A stretch of DNA of 64,000 bases from CAZOVK01 sp964583165 (lineage in GTDB: Bacteria > Bacillota > Clostridia > Lachnospirales > WRAX01): assembly GCA_964583165.1 (NCBI GenBank), contig CAZOVK010000003.1, forward strand, positions 24,423-88,422, read 5' to 3'. Positions 1 to 7,847 of this stretch are shown here, piece by piece; the stretch's first letter is position 1; each line of letters begins with the position of its first letter. The position numbers and the translations under genes are program-made. Under the pieces are notes generated by a model. The model made no database searches, had not been told where the DNA came from, and worked only from the letters and a program-made list of their open reading frames with translations.

Positions 1-174
1 TGGCTGTTCTATCCGCGCGAAGTAGGGCTTGAGCGGAGCCATGCCCGAATTGATGACGAGTAGGCTCTTGTCGTTTTGTGGCACGAGTGATGCCGACGCA
101 AGCCTTAAATGCCCGTTTTCTTCAAAATACTTGAGAAATCTCTCGCGGATTTCGTTTAATCCCATGTATTCCAT
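1..174 (-). CDS. alaS: Alanyl-tRNA synthetase, N-terminal part (cut by window edge)
   Basis: The first 58 codons of alanyl-tRNA synthetase, read leftward; the rest lies outside the window. The enzyme charges tRNA-Ala in the cytoplasm. The visible protein starts MEYMGLNEIRERFLKYF and continues with GHLRL, SLVPQND and NSGMAPLKPYF, which match the opening of the catalytic domain of bacterial AlaS. The ATG at 174 is preceded by GGAGG five bases away, and a TTGACA/TATACT promoter lies just upstream. The upstream leader is short and shows no T-box. Identification is secure although only the N-terminus is seen. Confidence 0.93.
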   Translation of the reverse strand, partial: MEYMGLNEIRERFLKYFEENGHLRLASASLVPQNDKSLLVINSGMAPLKPYFARIEQP

Positions 175-205
175 AATTGCCTCCAGATAATGCTATATTA
201 TGTAG

Positions 206-234
206 AGTATATGTATTTTAGGTGAGCGTGTCAA
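206..234 (-). promoter_or_regulatory. Sigma-A-type promoter of alaS
   Basis: Leftward -35 TTGACA (234-229) and -10 TATACT (211-206), 17 bases apart, about 32 bases before the alaS start. It lies directly after the terminator of the upstream degV gene, so alaS appears to be its own transcription unit. Confidence 0.7.
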
Positions 235-240
235 CAAGAA

Positions 241-269
241 AAAAGGGCTTCGCGTGTCGAAACCCTTTT
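241..269 (-). terminator. Rho-independent terminator of degV
   Basis: Leftward hairpin: arms at 258-269 and 241-252 pair over 11 of 12 positions with a 5-base loop, followed by a run of T on the leftward strand. It lies 13 bases past the degV stop and separates degV from the alaS promoter. Confidence 0.8.
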
Positions 270-281
270 TGTTGTCATCTA

Positions 282-1157
282 CTATAGCGTATCGTGCTTG
301 CGCAGGTAACCAATGGCTATGGTTGTGGGGCCGATATGCGCCCCGATTGTTACGCCAAGGCTTGAAATGGGGTAGTCAACGACCATGCCGGCCTTTTCTA
401 TAGCTTCCTTCGTCTGTTTGGCGGTTTCAAGCTCGTCGCCGTGCATTACAAAGTATGAATACTTAGATTTATCAGAGCCTGTAGCCTCGTCGAGTTGGCG
501 CACAATCTCTGCCAATGCTTTCGCGCGACCGCGCACCTTCGTGCCGGGGTTCAATTCGCCGTTTTTGAATACGATGATGGGCTTAATGCTAAGTAAGCTA
601 CCCGCAAGCGCACTGGCCTTGCCGATTCGCCCGCCTTTTTGGAGGTAGGCAAGGGAGTCAACCGTTACGAAAATCTGACACTCGCTCTTGATAAGCTCTA
701 AGCGGCTATCAATGTCATAAATGGGCATACCCGAATCACGCATGTCGGCGGCTTGGAGCACAAACGCGCCTTGCGCGGCCGTACAGAGCTGAGAGTCAAT
801 GACTATTATATTCGCGTCGGGAAATTCTTCTTTTACAAGCGCTTGTGCGTTAACGGCGCTACCGTAAGAGCCGGAGAATTTACTCGTTATACAAATACAT
901 AACACATCAAAGCCGCCGTTAATAGCCGCGCGAAACTCCGCCTGATACGCGGAAATACTCGGCAGGCTGGTTTTCGGGAAGACGTTTTGTGTACGGAGTG
1001 TATGATAGAACTCCTCAATAGTGATGTCTATGTTCTCTCTATAGTATTTACTGCCGTCAAAGGTGACAGAGAATGGCACAATGGTTATGTCGCGCTTCTT
1101 GGCGGTGTCTAGTGTCAGCTCGCAGGAACTGTCGGCTATTATTTTAATTGGCTTCAA
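282..1157 (-). CDS. DegV family fatty-acid-binding protein
   Basis: A 291-residue DegV-fold protein. Members bind a long-chain fatty acid; in Firmicutes related proteins (FakB) present it to the kinase FakA for phospholipid synthesis, but no fakA is in view. Seen: N-terminal IIADSSCELT, the TSLPS segment, the SSKFSGSYGSA serine loop, LAYLQKGGRIGKASALAG, and near the end GVTIGAHIGPTTIAIGY. The start is TTG at 1157, with GGAGGG just upstream; no better start is near. It has its own promoter and terminator. A paralogue lies at 26680-27558. The ligand cannot be told from sequence. Confidence 0.9.
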   Translation of the reverse strand: MKPIKIIADSSCELTLDTAKKRDITIVPFSVTFDGSKYYRENIDITIEEFYHTLRTQNVFPKTSLPSISAYQAEFRAAINGGFDVLCICITSKFSGSYGSAVNAQALVKEEFPDANIIVIDSQLCTAAQGAFVLQAADMRDSGMPIYDIDSRLELIKSECQIFVTVDSLAYLQKGGRIGKASALAGSLLSIKPIIVFKNGELNPGTKVRGRAKALAEIVRQLDEATGSDKSKYSYFVMHGDELETAKQTKEAIEKAGMVVDYPISSLGVTIGAHIGPTTIAIGYLRKHDTL

Positions 1158-1186
1158 TGTAACCCTCCTTCAAATTCACACTCTCT

Positions 1187-1215
1187 ATTCTAAATTATTT
1201 TTATACATTTGTCCA
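1187..1215 (-). promoter_or_regulatory. Promoter of degV
   Basis: Leftward -35 TGGACA (1215-1210) and -10 TAGAAT (1192-1187), 17-base spacer, about 30 bases before the TTG start of degV. It lies in the intergenic region shared with the rightward AEC transporter, which has a TATAAT at 1239-1244 but no clear -35. Confidence 0.55.
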
Positions 1216-1285
1216 TAGATTTTTTTCACTGCATAAGTTATAATTATCAAAGAAGTACAAACTTCGACGAATAACGGAGGTGTAA

Positions 1286-2206
1286 ATGTTTACAGCGCTT
1301 GTCAATAATCTCACTACGCTGCTTCTGCTACTCGCCACAGGTTTTGTTATCAGACGGTTACATATTTTAGATGACAGAATGAACGCCGGGCTTTCAGAAC
1401 TTATGCTCAAAGTCGCGCTACCCGCTACGATTATCTATTCCATGCAGACACATTTCACAAGGGAGCTGTTTATGCAGGGCGGCTTCGTTATGATTGCGGT
1501 ATTCTTTATCTCGGCGCTGGGCATGATTTTGGGTTATTTAGTACCGATATGGCTGAAACAGCCATATGAGAGCCGTGGCATTTGGATGTTCGCCATTGCA
1601 TTTGGGAATTTGAGTTATATGGGTATACCTATTATTGCGGCGATTTTCGGTGATGAGGCGCTGTTTTTTGTTTCAATGGGTACTGTCGGGTATAATCTGC
1701 TTGCGCCCACACTCGGCGCTCACTTTATGAAACATTATGCCCACTACGGCAAAAAGGAAGTTAAATTCAAGGTCAGCCCAGCTTTTGCGGCCACACTGAT
1801 TGGTTTGTTCTTTTTTGTATTCTCTATTCAACTGCCTTATCCTGTAATAAGTGCGCTGACACTAATGGGGCACACGACAACGCCGCTGTCTATGGTTTTG
1901 ATTGGGAGTTTTTTGGCCCATCAAGACTTCGGGGTATTGTTTAGGCAAAGAAGACTGTACATAGCTGTTTTGTTCAGAAACGTTTTGATACCGTTACTTG
2001 TGTTCGTATTGCTATCGCCCTTTGTTCAGAGTACGGAGATTTTCGCGATTGTCGTATATCTGTCGAGTATGCCGTCTGCGGCTACGACTACGATGTACGC
2101 CAATATCTATGACGCAGACGCAACTACAGCGAGTGCTCTGGTATTTATGACGACTGTGTTTTCTCTGGTTACGATACCGCTATTGTCTTTGATTCTGCCG
2201 CATTGA
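1286..2206 (+). CDS. AEC family (auxin efflux carrier-type) transporter
   Basis: A 306-residue integral membrane protein, the normal size for bacterial AEC permeases, which export or exchange organic acids or amino-acid-derived anions. About ten hydrophobic segments alternate in two halves; seen near the N-terminus is LLLLLATGFVIRRLHILDD, then SELMLKVALPATI, the family's first conserved block, and in the middle FAIAFGNLSYMGIPI, the second conserved block with its glycine-asparagine helix break. ATG at 1286 follows AACGGAGG by five bases. Divergent from degV, probably a single gene. Substrate unknown. Confidence 0.88.
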   Translation: MFTALVNNLTTLLLLLATGFVIRRLHILDDRMNAGLSELMLKVALPATIIYSMQTHFTRELFMQGGFVMIAVFFISALGMILGYLVPIWLKQPYESRGIWMFAIAFGNLSYMGIPIIAAIFGDEALFFVSMGTVGYNLLAPTLGAHFMKHYAHYGKKEVKFKVSPAFAATLIGLFFFVFSIQLPYPVISALTLMGHTTTPLSMVLIGSFLAHQDFGVLFRQRRLYIAVLFRNVLIPLLVFVLLSPFVQSTEIFAIVVYLSSMPSAATTTMYANIYDADATTASALVFMTTVFSLVTIPLLSLILPH

Positions 2207-2246
2207 TTAAGTCGAAGGCTAGCGCCCACGCCATGAGTATTGAGTT

Positions 2247-2339
2247 GTAGTGGTTTTAAGATACTACCGCCTTTAGGTGGTACCCGAATGCCGGGTCGCA
2301 TTAGGCGACCCAATTTCTGATAGATAGGTGGTGTAGCCT
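2247..2339 (+). promoter_or_regulatory. Structured leader upstream of dnaG
   Basis: The region between the AEC stop and dnaG contains a chain of overlapping inverted repeats: GTAGT 2247-2251 with ACTAC 2263-2267; TACCGCC 2265-2271 with GGTGGTA 2276-2282; ACCCG 2282-2286 with CGGGT 2292-2296; and GGGTCGC 2293-2299 with GCGACCC 2305-2311, the last one perfect. Neighbouring helices exclude each other. AGGTGGT occurs at 2275-2281 and again at 2326-2332, where it serves as the dnaG Shine-Dalgarno sequence, so ACCGCCT at 2266-2272 could pair with either. The last hairpin is followed by AATTT only, so it is a poor terminator. No known riboswitch class was recognised. Confidence 0.5.
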
Positions 2340-4109
2340 ATTTTTATACCGGATGACGCGCTTGAAGAGATAAGGGCGCGGAATGATATTATTGATGTAA
2401 TATCGGGTTATGTGGCTTTGAAAAAACGCGGCGACAACCATGTGGGGTTGTGCCCGTTTCACCGTGAGAAAACACCGTCGTTCTCGGTCAGTGAATCAAA
2501 GCAGATTTTTAAGTGCTTCGGCTGTGGCGTATCGGGCAATGTCTATGGTTTTATCATGCAGATTGAAAACTACAGCTTCATGGAAGCCGTGAAGTTTTTG
2601 GCTGACCGCGTGAACTTTCAAATACCCGAGCGCGGCGCGTCAAAAGCGGCGCGTGAACAGGCAGAAAAGCGTGCCGCGATTCTGGATATGAACGTGAGGG
2701 CGGCGCGTTTTTTCCATGCGCGGTTGAATGACGAGAACGCGGGGCACGTTAGGGATTACCTAGACTCGCGCGGGATTCGTGCGGGTGTTTTAAGAAAATT
2801 TGGGCTAGGGTACACAGGCAAAGACGGAAACGCGCTCGCTACGTATCTATTGGAGGAAGGTTTCGCAGAAAACCTCATTATTGAATCGGGTTTGTGCATG
2901 AAGGGGGAGCGCGGGAGGTTGTTTGACCGCTTCCGCAAGCGTTTGATGTTCCCGATTTTTGATAAGGACGCGCGGGTTGTCGGTTTCGGCGGGCGCGTTT
3001 TAGGTGATGGGCAACCTAAGTACCTCAATTCGCCCGATACGCCCGTGTTTGATAAGAAAACACAGCTTTATGGCATCAACTTCGCGCGGAAAGCGAAAGC
3101 GCCAGAGATAATCCTTGTCGAGGGTTATATGGACGTAATCGGGTTGGCGCAAGCGGGGTTTGCGAACTGTTGCGCGGCTTTGGGCACGGCTTTTGGCGAG
3201 GCTCATGCGCGGTTGTTGAAGAATTATACGAAATCCGTGTTGATACTGTTCGATTCTGACAACGCTGGGGAAGCCGCGGCTGTACGCGCAATTCCGTTTT
3301 TGAGGGCGCAGGGGTTGAATGTGCGCGTTTTGCAGGTCACAGGCGCGAAAGACCCTGATGAATACATCAAGTTATACGGGGCGCAAGCCTTCGCCGACTT
3401 GGCGAACAAAGGTGCTGAAGATTTCATCACCTTCCAAGTCCGTGTTATGGAGAAGCAGTTTGACTTGACCCGCGCAGACGGGCGCGTTCAATACATCAAG
3501 GCCGCCGCGAAACTCATTGCGGGGCTTGACGCGGCTATTGAGCGTGAGCAATATGGCGCGATTGTAGCGCAAAAACTCGGCGTATCGGAATCAGCGCTTG
3601 CAAACGAAGTCACACGCCAATCAGATGCCACTAATTCAACAAACACAGCCCGTCCGCCGTCATATAAAAATACATCCAGCATAATATCAACAGATAGAAA
3701 TGCGCGTGCGCTTGATGAAGCCCGCCGCCACTTGCTCTATGCCATGGCGCGGGATATTGACGGCGCGAAATATGTGTCGAAACACTTGAAAGCTGATGAC
3801 TTTGGCGTACCCGTCTATGCCGCGTTTTATAAGCGCTGCCTTGAACTCTATGAAGCCACCCAGCCTGTCACACAGGCACGGCTCCTAAACATTTGTGAAA
3901 CGCCCGAAGACTCGCGCGTTATTACCGCGATTTTCGACAATGTGTTGATTCCCGAAAGCAAAGACGACTATGAACGCGGACTGGCCGACCGCGTGAGGAC
4001 GATTCAGATTAACGCCATTGATAACGAAATCAAGAATGCGAACACAGCGGAAGAAATTTCAAAGCTTCTGGAGCGCAAGAAAATTCTACTGTCGAAACCG
4101 GATAATTAA
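2340..4109 (+). CDS. dnaG: DNA primase DnaG, apparent ATT start
   Basis: DNA primase of 589 residues makes RNA primers at the replication fork. Domains: CHC2 zinc finger near 34-67 (CPFH ... CFGCG), catalytic core with TOPRIM acid EGYMDV and the LFDSDNAGE metal motif, then a DnaB-helicase-binding C-terminal region. The first ATG/GTG/TTG in frame (GTG 2412) would delete the conserved segment FIPDDALEEIRARNDIIDVI, which is encoded upstream. In that frame the stop TAG 2334-2336 is followed by CCT and then ATT at 2340, eight bases after AGGTGG; ATT as start gives the expected MFIPDD N-terminus. A rare ATT start (known for infC) fits best; ATA at 2346 or a sequence error are alternatives. First gene before sigA. 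Confidence 0.93.
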   Translation: MFIPDDALEEIRARNDIIDVISGYVALKKRGDNHVGLCPFHREKTPSFSVSESKQIFKCFGCGVSGNVYGFIMQIENYSFMEAVKFLADRVNFQIPERGASKAAREQAEKRAAILDMNVRAARFFHARLNDENAGHVRDYLDSRGIRAGVLRKFGLGYTGKDGNALATYLLEEGFAENLIIESGLCMKGERGRLFDRFRKRLMFPIFDKDARVVGFGGRVLGDGQPKYLNSPDTPVFDKKTQLYGINFARKAKAPEIILVEGYMDVIGLAQAGFANCCAALGTAFGEAHARLLKNYTKSVLILFDSDNAGEAAAVRAIPFLRAQGLNVRVLQVTGAKDPDEYIKLYGAQAFADLANKGAEDFITFQVRVMEKQFDLTRADGRVQYIKAAAKLIAGLDAAIEREQYGAIVAQKLGVSESALANEVTRQSDATNSTNTARPPSYKNTSSIISTDRNARALDEARRHLLYAMARDIDGAKYVSKHLKADDFGVPVYAAFYKRCLELYEATQPVTQARLLNICETPEDSRVITAIFDNVLIPESKDDYERGLADRVRTIQINAIDNEIKNANTAEEISKLLERKKILLSKPDN

Positions 4110-4288
4110 GCACTATATGTCTGTAAATCACATTTTTTCATGTATTGGCAAAAATTTTGTAAAGCAATTAGCCTTTTTTGCCGATATAACAGTATATATT
4201 GACTGTATATGGATAGAATATCACTGTAACCGCTTTACTGGCTGTATGCTTTGTGGGGCGGTTGCCGTTTACGAAAGGGAGATTTGCC
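4110..4288 (+). other. dnaG-sigA intergenic region with candidate promoter and hairpin
   Basis: An AT-rich 179-base gap. It holds a hairpin with 8-base arms, GGCAAAAA 4147-4154 and TTTTTGCC 4175-4182, and promoter-like fragments TATAAC (4185-4190) and TTGACT (4199-4204), but no -35/-10 pair with normal spacing was found. A separate sigA promoter is plausible here but not proven. Confidence 0.35.
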
Positions 4289-5500
4289 GTGACAGTGGGC
4301 GACGAAACATTACTGAATGTCACAGTAGCACAAGAACAGAATGACGATAATATGGTTGAGCAAAACAACACTTCGGTGACTTCAGAATCCGACGTGGTTC
4401 TTGAAGCGCCAAGACCGCTTGACAAGATTTTTGACGACCCTGTCGTTATCGGGAAGATACGCGACTTGGTTGCAACGGGCAAGCGCAAAAAGAATATGCT
4501 TGAGTATCGCGAAATCGTCGAACACTTGGCAACTCTCGAACTTGAGCCCGACCAGATTGAGAAAATCTATGAATACATCGAAGCCAATGGCGTCGATGTG
4601 CTTGGTTTGGTTGAAGAAATCGATGAGGATTTAGACAAGGACTTGGATTTGGTGCTCACTGAGGGCACTATCAATATTGACGACCATGTGCGTATGTACT
4701 TAAAGGAAATCGGCAAGGTTCCGCTTTTGTCGGCTGACGAGGAGCAGGAGCTCGCGAAGCGCATGGAAAACGGCGATTATGAGGCGAAGAAGCGTTTGGC
4801 CGAAGCCAACTTGCGCTTGGTTGTCAGTATCGCGAAACGCTATGTCGGGCGCGGTATGCACTTTTTGGATTTGATTCAAGAGGGGAACCTCGGGCTTATT
4901 AAGGCTGTCGAAAAATTCGACTTCCGCAAAGGCTTCAAGTTCTCAACCTACGCCACATGGTGGATTAGGCAGGCGATAACACGCGCCATCGCTGACCAAG
5001 CGCGGACAATTCGCATACCCGTTCATATGGTAGAAACGATAAATAAGTTACTGCGCGTATCGAAACAGCTCTTGCAAGAACTGGGGCGCGAACCTTCACC
5101 CGAGGAAATCGCTAAGGAAATGCAGATGCCTGTTGACAAGGTGCGCGAGATTATGAAGCTGTCGCAAGACCCTGTTTCGCTTGAAACACCTATCGGCGAG
5201 GAGGAAGACAGCCATATCGGCGACTTCATTGCGGACGAAGAAATCCCCGCGCCCGCTGATGCCGCCGCGTTTACCTTACTTAAAGAACAGCTTATGAGCG
5301 TACTCGAAACGCTGACGGAGCGCGAAGAACGCGTTTTGCGTTTGCGTTTCGGGCTGGATGACGGTCGCGCCCGCACGCTTGAAGAAGTGGGCAAGGTGTT
5401 TAACGTCACACGCGAGCGCATACGTCAGATTGAGGCGAAAGCGCTCAGAAAACTTCGCCACCCGAGCAGAAGCAAGAAACTGAAGGATTACCTTGACTAA
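4289..5500 (+). CDS. sigA: Primary RNA polymerase sigma factor (sigma-70/SigA)
   Basis: Housekeeping sigma factor of 403 residues that directs core RNA polymerase to TTGACA/TATAAT promoters. Seen in order: a short acidic region 1.1, region 1.2 (DHVRMYLKEIGKVPLL), region 2 with NLRLVVSIAKRYVGRG and the -10 recognition and melting helix YATWWIRQAITRAIADQART, region 3 (REPSPEEIAKEM), and region 4.2 helix-turn-helix TLEEVGKVFNVTRERIRQIE ending at KLKDYLD. The GTG at 4289 is chosen because AAAGGGAG lies seven bases upstream; an in-frame GTG at 4253 has no such site. It follows dnaG as in most Firmicutes and overlaps trmK. Confidence 0.95.
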   Translation: MTVGDETLLNVTVAQEQNDDNMVEQNNTSVTSESDVVLEAPRPLDKIFDDPVVIGKIRDLVATGKRKKNMLEYREIVEHLATLELEPDQIEKIYEYIEANGVDVLGLVEEIDEDLDKDLDLVLTEGTINIDDHVRMYLKEIGKVPLLSADEEQELAKRMENGDYEAKKRLAEANLRLVVSIAKRYVGRGMHFLDLIQEGNLGLIKAVEKFDFRKGFKFSTYATWWIRQAITRAIADQARTIRIPVHMVETINKLLRVSKQLLQELGREPSPEEIAKEMQMPVDKVREIMKLSQDPVSLETPIGEEEDSHIGDFIADEEIPAPADAAAFTLLKEQLMSVLETLTEREERVLRLRFGLDDGRARTLEEVGKVFNVTRERIRQIEAKALRKLRHPSRSKKLKDYLD

Positions 5501-6179
5501 TATGCTGAATATATCAAAGCGCCTAAAGACGGCGGCGGATTTCGTAATCGGTGAGAATGTCGCTGATATTGGCTCTGACCACGGGATTTTGGCGGCGTTT
5601 TTGGCGAAAACAGGGCGTTTCAAAAAAATAATCGCGACTGACATAAACGCAGGGCCGTTGTCAGCCGCGCAAAAAACGGTCACGCGTTATGGGCTTGAAA
5701 ACATTGTAGAGACAAGACTATGCGCGGGGCTTTCTTTCATTTCGGTGGGAGAGGCCGACACGATTGTTATTGCGGGCATGGGCGGCGCGTTGATTCAGGA
5801 GATTTTATCTAACGACATAGATGTTGCGCAATCAGCCAAACGGCTCGTTCTCCAGCCGCAAGACCATGTGGAGGACGTGCGCCGCTACCTACATAACGCG
5901 GGCTTTCGGATTGAGGATGAAACGGTTGTTTGCGACAACATGAAATTCTATAATGTAATAGTGGCCGAAATTGGGGAAGAGCAGTACACGGACGAGGAGT
6001 ATTTCACGGGGCGAAAGGCGCTTTTGAGCCAAAGCCCCGACTTCGCGGCGTATATCGCGCATGAAACGGCCAAACGCGAGAACATTTTACGAAACATCAC
6101 GCGCAATGCCGGACAAGCACAAGAACGGTGTGCGCGGCTTATGCTGGAGTTAGAGTGGCTTCAAAACATAGGTATGTAG
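5493..6179 (+). CDS. trmK: tRNA (adenine22-N1)-methyltransferase TrmK
   Basis: SAM-dependent methyltransferase of 228 residues that makes m1A22 in tRNA; TrmK typically follows sigA in Firmicutes, as here. Seen: the SAM-binding motif VADIGSDHGILAAFLA near residues 24-39, the acid in ATDINAGPL, the catalytic-region IAGMGGALI and LQPQDHVEDVRRYL. The C-terminal half is helical, as in the family. Start is TTG 5493, inside the last codons of sigA and five bases after AAGGA; ATG 5502 is the alternative with a 14-base gap. Overlap with sigA implies translational coupling. Confidence 0.9.
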   Translation: MTNMLNISKRLKTAADFVIGENVADIGSDHGILAAFLAKTGRFKKIIATDINAGPLSAAQKTVTRYGLENIVETRLCAGLSFISVGEADTIVIAGMGGALIQEILSNDIDVAQSAKRLVLQPQDHVEDVRRYLHNAGFRIEDETVVCDNMKFYNVIVAEIGEEQYTDEEYFTGRKALLSQSPDFAAYIAHETAKRENILRNITRNAGQAQERCARLMLELEWLQNIGM

Positions 6180-6188
6180 GGGGCATAT

Positions 6189-7847
6189 GTGGAACAGGAA
6201 AAGATTAATGTAACAATCAACGGTGTGGGCGAAATCAGCGTAACGATTGGTACGACATTGGATAGTTTGGCGAAAACCTACCCGCAAGTTTGCAAGCACA
6301 CGATATTGGCGGCAACTGTGGACAACGATTTGACGGAGTTGTTCGGTGGTGTGAGTGACGGTTGCCACGTGCGTTTTCTTGACATTACAGATTCTAACGG
6401 CTACCGCGTGTATCAACGCTCGGTGTCGTTTTTGATGCTTTACGCCGCTAAGTCGGTTCTGGGGCATAAAACGCGAGTCATTATTGAACATTCGATTAAC
6501 AAGGCGTATTATTGTGAAATACCAGATATAACTATCACGGAAGAGTTATTAAAACAGATTGAAGCTAAGATGCGCGAAGTTGTTGACGCTGATTTGCCGT
6601 TTGAAAAGAAATACATGCTGTATAAGGACGGTTTGCGTATTGCCGAGGAAATGGGGCTGTCTGATAAGGTTCAGATGCTCAAATATCGCCGTACGACTTT
6701 TGTTAACTTCTATAAGCTCGATTGGTTCTATGATTATTTCTATGGGCCAATGGTGTTGTCGGCGGGCGTTTTGAAGCTGTTCAAGTTGTCGGTGACCGAT
6801 AAGGGTTTCACGCTGTCATTTCCGTCGCCGCATGACCCATCCCAAATTTCTGACGACAAACATTTAGCTAAGATTTCTCGTATATTTAATGAGTCTAACG
6901 AGTGGGCGAAGATTCTCCGCGCTGACACGGTGGGCGCGCTGAATCAGATAATCTGCGACGGCGGTACTGACGAGTTCATTCGCGTGAATGAGGCATTACA
7001 TGAGAAGAAAATCGCGCAAATCGCCGACATGATTTTGGAGCGCGGGAGTAGGTTGGTGCTTATCGCGGGGCCATCGTCTTCGGGTAAGACGACGTTTGCG
7101 CTCAGACTGATTATTCAGATGCGCGTAAATGGCTTGCGCCCACATAAAATCAGCGTTGACAACTATTTCAATGACGCGGCGACTGCCCCACGTGATGCGG
7201 ACGGCAAAATCGACTTTGAAGCGTTTGAGCATGTCAATTCGGATTTGTTGAATGAACACCTTGAACGGTTGTTGCGCGGCGAAACGGTTCAACTACCGCG
7301 TTTTGATTTCTCTGTAGGGAAGCGCTTCCCGAATGGGGAGATTATGAAACTGGATGACAATGACGTGCTTGTTGTTGAGGGCATACACTGTCTTAATGAA
7401 AGACTCACACGGGTAATACCGAAAGAGAACAAGTTCAAAATCTTCATCTCTGCGCTGACACAGCTAAATCTTGACGACCACAACCGCATACCGACTGCTG
7501 ATACGCGCTTGATACGTCGTATTGTGCGCGACAAGATGACGCGTAACTATACGGCGCAACAGACCATCTCCGTCTGGCCGAATGTCACGCGCGGCGAAGA
7601 CCAACACATCTTCCCTTATCAAGAAGAGGCTGACGCAATGTTTAACTCAGCCCTTGTTTACGAGATGTGTATACTCAAACAGTATGTCGAGCCGCTCTTG
7701 TTCTCCATCACGCCCGACATGCCCGAATATACCGAGGCGCGGCGGTTAGTGAAATTCCTTGACAGCTTTATGAATCTCGACTCAGACAGTGTGCCGAAAA
7801 CCAGTATACTAAGAGAATTTATTGGCGGGAGCTGCTTCAACACGTGA
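6189..7847 (+). CDS. TGS-domain uridine kinase-like nucleoside kinase
   Basis: A 552-residue fusion. Residues 1-65 resemble a TGS domain (NVTINGVGEISVTIGTTLDSL), followed to about residue 200 by a region like the editing/second domain of threonyl-tRNA synthetase. The C-terminal half is a P-loop kinase of the uridine kinase/phosphoribulokinase superfamily: Walker A GPSSSGKTTFA near 294-304, DNYF acceptor loop, and VVEGIHCLN. Such fusions are widespread in Clostridia and annotated as nucleoside kinases; the job of the TGS part is unknown. GTG 6189 follows TAGGGGGC. It ends in a 4-base overlap with the next gene. Confidence 0.88.
   Translation: MEQEKINVTINGVGEISVTIGTTLDSLAKTYPQVCKHTILAATVDNDLTELFGGVSDGCHVRFLDITDSNGYRVYQRSVSFLMLYAAKSVLGHKTRVIIEHSINKAYYCEIPDITITEELLKQIEAKMREVVDADLPFEKKYMLYKDGLRIAEEMGLSDKVQMLKYRRTTFVNFYKLDWFYDYFYGPMVLSAGVLKLFKLSVTDKGFTLSFPSPHDPSQISDDKHLAKISRIFNESNEWAKILRADTVGALNQIICDGGTDEFIRVNEALHEKKIAQIADMILERGSRLVLIAGPSSSGKTTFALRLIIQMRVNGLRPHKISVDNYFNDAATAPRDADGKIDFEAFEHVNSDLLNEHLERLLRGETVQLPRFDFSVGKRFPNGEIMKLDDNDVLVVEGIHCLNERLTRVIPKENKFKIFISALTQLNLDDHNRIPTADTRLIRRIVRDKMTRNYTAQQTISVWPNVTRGEDQHIFPYQEEADAMFNSALVYEMCILKQYVEPLLFSITPDMPEYTEARRLVKFLDSFMNLDSDSVPKTSILREFIGGSCFNT

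Noticed and set aside
175..281. T-box leader before alaS
   Set aside because: The promoter lies about 32 bases from the start, too short for a T-box; no T-box core seen. argS likewise has no leader, being four bases from the upstream gene.
2207..2339. A tRNA or known small RNA between the AEC gene and dnaG
   Set aside because: No acceptor stem, T-loop or CCA, and no match to riboswitch cores I could recall; described as a leader instead.
5023..5683. Long minus-strand frames over sigA and trmK
   Set aside because: Serine-rich mirror translations of conserved genes, without start signals.
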